Of a stretch of DNA of 5,518 nucleotides, positions 4,859 to 5,518 are shown one piece after another (the stretch's first letter is position 1; every line of letters starts with the position of its first letter). The translations under genes and the position numbers were made by a program. The notes beneath the pieces were generated by a model that was given only the letters and a program-made list of their open reading frames with translations, was not told the origin of the DNA and did no database searches. Source of the stretch: Rickettsiales bacterium (GTDB lineage: Bacteria; Pseudomonadota; Alphaproteobacteria; Rickettsiales; JANQQO01); NCBI GenBank assembly GCA_028289305.1, contig JANQQO010000176.1, positions 1 through 5,518 of the forward strand, given 5' to 3'.

Positions 4859-5518
4859 AGCTTGCAAGACGCTGTTTGACAGCGTTTAAGGCTGCGTCTG
4901 CTTTGGAGGCATCTGGGCCGCCGGCTTGCGCGAGATCAGGGCGCCCGCCGCCGCCTTTGCCGCCGAGTGTTTCGGCCGCAACGCGTACCAATTCCACCGC
5001 ATCGATGCGTTCGGTGAGATCGGGCGTGACGCCGATGACGACCGAGGCTTTGCCGTCATTGGTGGCGATGACGGCCACCACGCCGGAGCCGAGCTGTTGC
5101 TTGAAGGCATCGGCGAGGTTTTTAAGCTCCTTTGGTGGCAGGTCGGGTAATGTTTTGCCAATAAAGGCGATGCCGGCGATATCTTCTTTGTCGGATTCTG
5201 TGTCATTGTGCGCCGCAGCATCGCTGCCGCCCATCGCGAGTTGTTTACGCACGCCGGCGAGTTCTTTTTCAAGCGCCTTGCGCTCTTCGAGCAGCTCTTC
5301 AATGCGCGTGGGCAGGGAAGCCGGGTCGATTTTAAGCCGGGTGGCAGCGCTATCGAGTAATTGGTGATAGTCGCTGACGCGGCTTGCGGCCTCAGCGGCG
5401 GTGATCGCTTCGATACGGCGGATGCCCGCGGCGACGGAAGATTCGCCAGTGATGTGGAAAAACCCGATATCGCCGGTACGCGTGACATGGGTGCCGCCGC
5501 AGAGCTCGACCGAATAGG
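4857..5518 (-). CDS. alaS: Alanyl-tRNA synthetase, C-terminal part (5' end outside window)
   Basis: AlaRS charges tRNA-Ala with alanine and hydrolyses mischarged seryl- and glycyl-tRNA-Ala in the cytoplasm. The visible 219 codons, read leftward from the window edge, hold three parts. First is the end of the editing domain, YSVELCGGTHVTRTGDIGFF, carrying the zinc-binding Cys and His of CGGTH. Next is a charged helical, probably coiled-coil linker (about residues 48-95, including RIEELLEERKALEKELAGV). Last is the C-Ala/DHHA1 domain with GKASVVIGVTPDLTERIDA and the signature GGKGGGGRPDLAQAGG near the end, followed by ALNAVKQRLAS and the TAA stop (4857-4859). The whole protein is usually about 870-890 residues, so about three quarters is missing. 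The frame is continuous from the stop to base 5516; the GTG at 5252 is internal, not a start. The gene converges on trxB. Confidence 0.96.
   Translation of the reverse strand, partial: YSVELCGGTHVTRTGDIGFFHITGESSVAAGIRRIEAITAAEAASRVSDYHQLLDSAATRLKIDPASLPTRIEELLEERKALEKELAGVRKQLAMGGSDAAAHNDTESDKEDIAGIAFIGKTLPDLPPKELKNLADAFKQQLGSGVVAVIATNDGKASVVIGVTPDLTERIDAVELVRVAAETLGGKGGGGRPDLAQAGGPDASKADAALNAVKQRLAS

Noticed and set aside
4876..5367. 163-codon + strand frame opposite alaS, and the 200-codon - strand frame at 4886-5488
   Set aside because: Both are shadows of alaS; the true frame carries the CGGTH and GGGGRPDLAQAGG motifs, while these are low-complexity Ser/Ala/Pro-rich.

Overview
This window is an ordinary chromosomal segment from an alphaproteobacterium. 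The best lineage clue is the block hisD, a UPF0262-family gene, then infA: UPF0262 is essentially an alphaproteobacterial family and commonly sits beside hisD. The ProA catalytic region (NAKMRRTGICGATESLVV) also looks alphaproteobacterial. Base composition is moderate (a little above half G+C by eye), with heavy use of GCG, GTG and TTG codons. That argues against AT-rich Rickettsiales and against very GC-rich Rhizobiales or Caulobacter, but I cannot name a genus.

Layout on the + strand: the C-terminal half of hisD (1-719, cut by the window edge); a UPF0262 gene (733-1209) 13 bases behind it; infA (1282-1500) with a candidate promoter directly upstream; a 191-base gap holding a candidate promoter, a small hairpin and two start-site options; proA (1692-2951); a typical 2-Cys peroxiredoxin (2997-3599); and trxB (3647-4594). 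On the - strand the C-terminal third or so of alaS enters from the right edge and stops at 4857. The two transcription units therefore converge on 4595-4856.

Functionally the genes are housekeeping: the last steps of histidine synthesis, translation initiation, the second step of proline synthesis, a thiol-peroxide defence pair (thioredoxin reductase supplies electrons, through a thioredoxin encoded elsewhere, to the peroxiredoxin), and alanyl-tRNA charging and editing. Spacings of 45 and 47 bases without visible terminators suggest that proA, the peroxiredoxin gene and trxB could share a transcript.

The only region not explained by ordinary genes is the convergent gap. It is almost entirely a nested imperfect palindrome of about 245 bases (4606-4850): GC-rich outer arms, AAATCT-bearing inner stems, and a core of 14-base GAAGACAGA-type units, two in tandem facing two in inverted orientation. 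It looks like a composite intergenic repeat that has become, or carries, the terminator between trxB and alaS. I see no CRISPR array, phage, toxin, defence system or RNA gene, and no convincing undescribed system beyond this repeat.
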